From positions 39,794,733-39,858,732 of the forward strand of contig NC_092351.1 in assembly GCF_963676685.1 (NCBI RefSeq): a stretch of 64,000 nucleotides of DNA, written 5' to 3'. This stretch comes from Mytilus edulis. Its lineage: Eukaryota > Mollusca > Bivalvia > Mytilida > Mytilidae. Each line of letters begins with the position of its first letter. The stretch's first letter is position 1. Both the position numbers and the translations under genes were made by a program. The notes beneath the pieces were generated by a model. It did not search any database and was not told the DNA's origin. It was given only the letters and a program-made list of their open reading frames with translations. Shown here piece after piece: positions 60,453-64,000 of this stretch.

Positions 60453-62440
60453 ATGTCAAAATCCTTAAAAAGTAATTACAATGACAATGACATTTAAATG
60501 ATTAAGTTAAAAGTGAAAACAAAACAAGCTGTTTAATGTGAAACACACTGTTCAAACACTCAACAGATAAGTTATGATTTTCATGCAATTTATTATAGTG
60601 TTAATACTGTAAACCAACTTATTTTCAAGGATATTTTTTTCGCATTATGCCCTATACACTAGTAACACTGTTCGTTGAGATTTGATATCACGATTTTAAA
60701 ATTTTAAAGATATCAGTGTTTTATACATTCGTTACAATTTATTTTTGCGTAATATTTTTACTCACGAAAGTCGCGAAAACAAATCGCTCCTGAAGTTAGT
60801 TGGTTTACAGGAATTTTCATTAATACTTTACAAAATATATAAAAGAAGTTACATCAAAAAAGCTATTTGACAATCGAGCACAACCACCAGCAATCGACAC
60901 AATGGTCGACTCCTCCGAGACCACTCATTTGGTTAATTTAGACTATATGTCATTAATGTAAAACACACATACAAAACAGGCACATTTAATCTACGAAAAA
61001 GGGTGACCGTTACACTTAAATAAGTAAATAAAATACGACATGTTAGTTTGGAAAGCAACGTCAAAATGGCCTTGCACCAACATGAAGCTATCCACAGCTG
61101 TTTGTCAAATACTACAATTCAGGAAAAAAACCAAAAAAACCAAACGGAAACAACACCCTTAACAGATTTCAAAGCAAGGTTTGGCTAACCACAAAACCAG
61201 GTTAAACCCACCATTTTTTTTCTTAAAATGTCTTGTACCTAGTCAGGATAGTTGCCATTGTTAGATTATAGTTCGTTTCTGTGTGTGTTGCATTGTAGTG
61301 CTGTATTTCTGTTGTGTCGTGGTTCTCCTCTTATATTTGATGTGTTTCCCTCAGTTTTAGTTTGTAACCCGGATTTGTTTTCTTCTAAATCGATTGATGA
61401 ATTTAGAACAGTGGTATACTACTGTTGCCTATATTCATGAAGTCTCATCCTATAATCCATTTTAAAATGGCAGTATTTAAACCCTAGAAAGAAAAAGAAC
61501 AATGTAACCTAAGCTGACTTGTTTGTAGATCACGCATGTAGGTAAATTCAAGCTCGAGCACAGATGTTTTTGGGGTTGAGCATTGAGGATGAGAGTTAAT
61601 TCATCAAAACATTTCGGGTGCACCGACATTTATAAAGTTTCAACTTCATAAATCATAACACCAATACAGTAAAATGCCTTCAGTCCAATATTTCTCAAGG
61701 CAGTTGTACCCTTAGTTTAAGTTCAATTTAACAATTCCCCAACTGAATGGCAACACTTTGGAGAAGGATATTTCTCTCGAATTTTATCTCGTTACAGGTC
61801 CATTAAAGATAGATTTACGAATATTGAATATTTATAAACTACTGTAATCGTTGCCTTTTATAACATATTTTTAATGTGTATGTCTACAGCTTTACCTATC
61901 CTGCTTCCCGGTACTACGTTCCAGGTAATAGCTTTTAGCATACTCTCTCACGAGATATATTGGTATATGTGTAACATACTTAATATTGCGATAGGGAACC
62001 AGTCTAAGCTTTACCTAACTCGTATATTTTCATAATCATTTTGCTATTTAGAAATTTTAAACATAAACAGACTGACTATGATGATGATATGCTAATCAGG
62101 ATAATTAATGTTCTATTGTACAGCACCAGGAAGTAAATCTATAGAAAAAAATGATTTTAAGTTAGTTGCAGCCATCGATTTTGGAACAACATTTTCAGGG
62201 TATGCTTTTTCATCAAAAGATGACTACAAGAGCAATCCCCTTCTTGTATATGCTATGGTGTGGCCAAATGAAGTTTACCAGTCATCGAAAACATCGACCA
62301 CTATTTTGTTAGATGCAGACAAAAAGTTTCACTCTTTTGGATTCGAAGCTGAGACGGATTATGCTAATTTAGCACAGGATGACAAACACCGTGACTGGTA
62401 TTACTTTCGTAGATTTAAAATGGTCCTCTTCGAGAATATG
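60453..62440 (+). CDS. HSPA12-like Hsp70 family protein, 5' part
   Basis: Two coding exons are visible: 60453-60471 (preceded by a strong pyrimidine tract and TTTCAG, with non-coding exon sequence from 60437) and 62124-62440 (acceptor TTGTACAG, donor ATG|GTAAGA). The joint is phase 1 and the second exon ends in phase 0. The protein begins MSKSLK, continues through AAIDFGTTFSGYAFS (the phosphate-1 loop of the Hsp70/actin ATPase fold) and reaches FHSFGFEAE and WYYFRRFKM, landmarks of the HSPA12A/B branch. This is about 112 of an expected 550-700 residues; no further exon is recognisable before the window ends, so the gene runs off the right edge. The frame reads on 70 codons past the donor without Hsp70 similarity. 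HSPA12-type genes are strongly expanded in bivalves. A cytosolic ATPase/chaperone role is inferred. Confidence 0.82.
61165..61435 (+). repeat. Family C single-arm copy
   Basis: Carries 'aaaccaggttaaacccacca' and ends with 'gtggtatactactgttgcct'; it lies in intron 1 of the HSPA12-like gene. Confidence 0.65.
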
Positions 62441-62816
62441 GTAAGAGCAATCGAGTCTTTATTCCACAAACATTTATTAGGAAATAACTTTTTATCTGAT
62501 TATGAATGTATTTTTTCTAAAAAAAAACAACAAATAAAACTCTTAGAAAGTGACTTAGCTATAAATTATGCAATTTCATACATCGAACGAATGAACATGA
62601 TTGAATTTGCACCTTTCCTTATTGTTGAAAAATCTGAAATAAGAGTATAATTATAATAAACCAACAGATTTGTTATTTACTTACAAAAAGTATAAATCAT
62701 GTTTTAAGCATTTACTTTTCTACATAAATATTTCTAAAAATTAAAAAAGTGAAGCCGACCTAATCAAATTTTGAATACAACACTTTCTTAAAAGTTCCTA
62801 TGTAAAATAAAAAAAA

Positions 62817-63216
62817 TTAAGGATGTACTTAGGTGAGGTTTTGGAATTTGTGTTAGATGTTCGGAATCCTTGTTTTTTACCATATGATACAAGATAAAAT
62901 ATTTTGCCCCATAGCACCCATTTATCTTTTTATATAAGACTTAATAGCTCATGAAAGGTCATTTGCCAAAATTTAAGCAAATTCTTGATTTATTTTCTTT
63001 TGATTTGAGACCCAAATAATATCAATGCAAATATAAGGTAAAAGTCCGAGTCAGCCTTTTCCCGCCACATTTCAAAAATCAAATATCTCGAAAAGGAGCT
63101 CCATGACCTATCAATATTTTTTAGCTTATTTTGTTTCTTAACTAATGCTCCTCCGATTAAAAATATCAATTTTAAATTCTTGATTGTTTTTTAATTCCAC
63201 CTAAGGACATCCTTAA
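62817..63216. mobile_element. piggyBac-like MITE
   Basis: TTAA at both ends; TIR GGATGTACTTAGGTGAGG on the left and the complement GGATGTCCTTAGGTGGAA on the right. 400 bp, non-coding, probably inside intron 2 of the HSPA12-like gene. Confidence 0.75.
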
Positions 63217-64000
63217 AGCGAAAAGGTAGGAAGTCTTTTTCGAGTAGTTTAAATAAGATATTATGATAATTAAAGTATACAGTATACTTTATTCTTCTTG
63301 AAGTTTTAAATAATACTCGGTACAAGCTGCGTTTGGACTGCAAAAAGGGATTCGCGACGTAGACGTAGACGTTTGATTCGCTTTCCTATAGACGCAAAAG
63401 TGCGGCTATGTATCAGTTGATGCATCAGTAATTTTCCGTTTGATTTTACTATTCTTGAATTTTATTTTATAACTTATTTTACTTAGAGTTCACGAGGCAT
63501 AGTCATTTTATTACTTGCGAAATGAAGTGGAACTATAATGAAGTAAATGACTGAATATTCTCTCAATGGAAGATCGTTGCAAACTATGCGTTTGTCAAAC
63601 GATTTCGATTATCTGCAGAATGACTTTGTATTTTAAATTTAATGACATGTCATTAATGTTTACTGAGTTTTAGAATTTTCCTTTGAGTTCGGAATTTTTT
63701 ATTTTTTTTAACTTTTGACTTATTTAAAATAAAATAAAGAAAACAGTGGTTTGCCGATGTTCGAATATCACAAATCGATTAAGAAGATAAATCAAGGTTA
63801 CAAACACACACTCCAAAAGAGCGAGAACGAATCGATACGGGTCTTCTGTTGTTCACACATCATCGTCATTGGAATCCACAATTCTCAATTACGACAGAAA
63901 TCTAATCGGTTAAATTGCAGGTTATACAAATATTCTGGTATATACAGATCTAAAACTTCGAAAATTATGACAGGTGTTACTAGTATTTGGACTGGACAAC
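63217..64000. other. Right edge, no exon recognised
   Basis: AT-rich sequence, probably intron of the HSPA12-like gene. I see no segment resembling the next Hsp70 exon. Confidence 0.4.

Noticed and set aside
1-64000. tRNA or rRNA genes
   Set aside because: No sequence with intact A/B boxes and a foldable cloverleaf was found; the one tRNA-like segment (31360-31440) is too degraded.

Overview
The window is AT-rich, intron-rich eukaryotic DNA and almost certainly comes from a bivalve mollusc, most likely a Mytilus mussel. The reasons are the MAM/C-type lectin genes with short phase-conserved exons, an HSPA12-type Hsp70 gene, and dense dispersed repeats whose sequences I recognise as typical of mussel DNA. 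Four genes can be modelled at exon level with every intron phase agreeing, and a fifth small gene is plausible.

Layout. 1-7.3 kb: gene-free repeat DNA with a terminal-inverted-repeat (TIR) element (4108-6128) that contains a Helentron-like insertion carrying about six 169-bp tandem units. 7.4-29.2 kb: three head-to-tail paralogues on the minus strand. Each has seven coding exons with intron phases 1,1,0,0,1,1, and each encodes a signal peptide, a Cys-rich box, a coiled coil, a MAM domain and a C-type lectin domain (512, 514 and 518 aa). GATA-type motifs lie within about 100 bp upstream of each start codon. 30.7-31.1 kb: a small single-pass membrane protein exon. 35.3-36.1 kb: a frameshifted reverse-transcriptase relic. 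36-42.9 kb: repeats, including 79-bp and 51-bp tandem arrays.

42.9-52.0 kb: a complete five-exon ZCCHC10-like gene on the minus strand (156 aa). Its introns hold a piggyBac-like MITE, a foldback element, a cluster of AGGTCA half-sites, and a decayed Mutator-like transposon with a 9-bp target duplication, SWIM-like transposase remains and a nested MITE. 53.1-55.8 kb: a TTAA-flanked foldback element split by a very young 1.9-kb LTR retroelement. That element has two 478-bp LTRs with 5 differences, a CTAT target duplication and no pol. Its single ORF encodes an N-terminal pair of zinc-binding motifs, a coiled coil and an Arg/Asn-rich tail. 60.4 kb to the right edge: the 5' part of an HSPA12-like gene on the plus strand.

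The tandem lectins look like secreted, oligomerising, defence- or recognition-type lectins; this is inference from domains. The two most unusual systems are the lectin cluster with its uncommon domain order and the gag-less, pol-less mini-LTR element. Most other open frames are chance frames inside repeats. The listed genomic exon sequence comes directly from the window; splice sites were chosen by GT/AG consensus, homology and phase, without transcript data.
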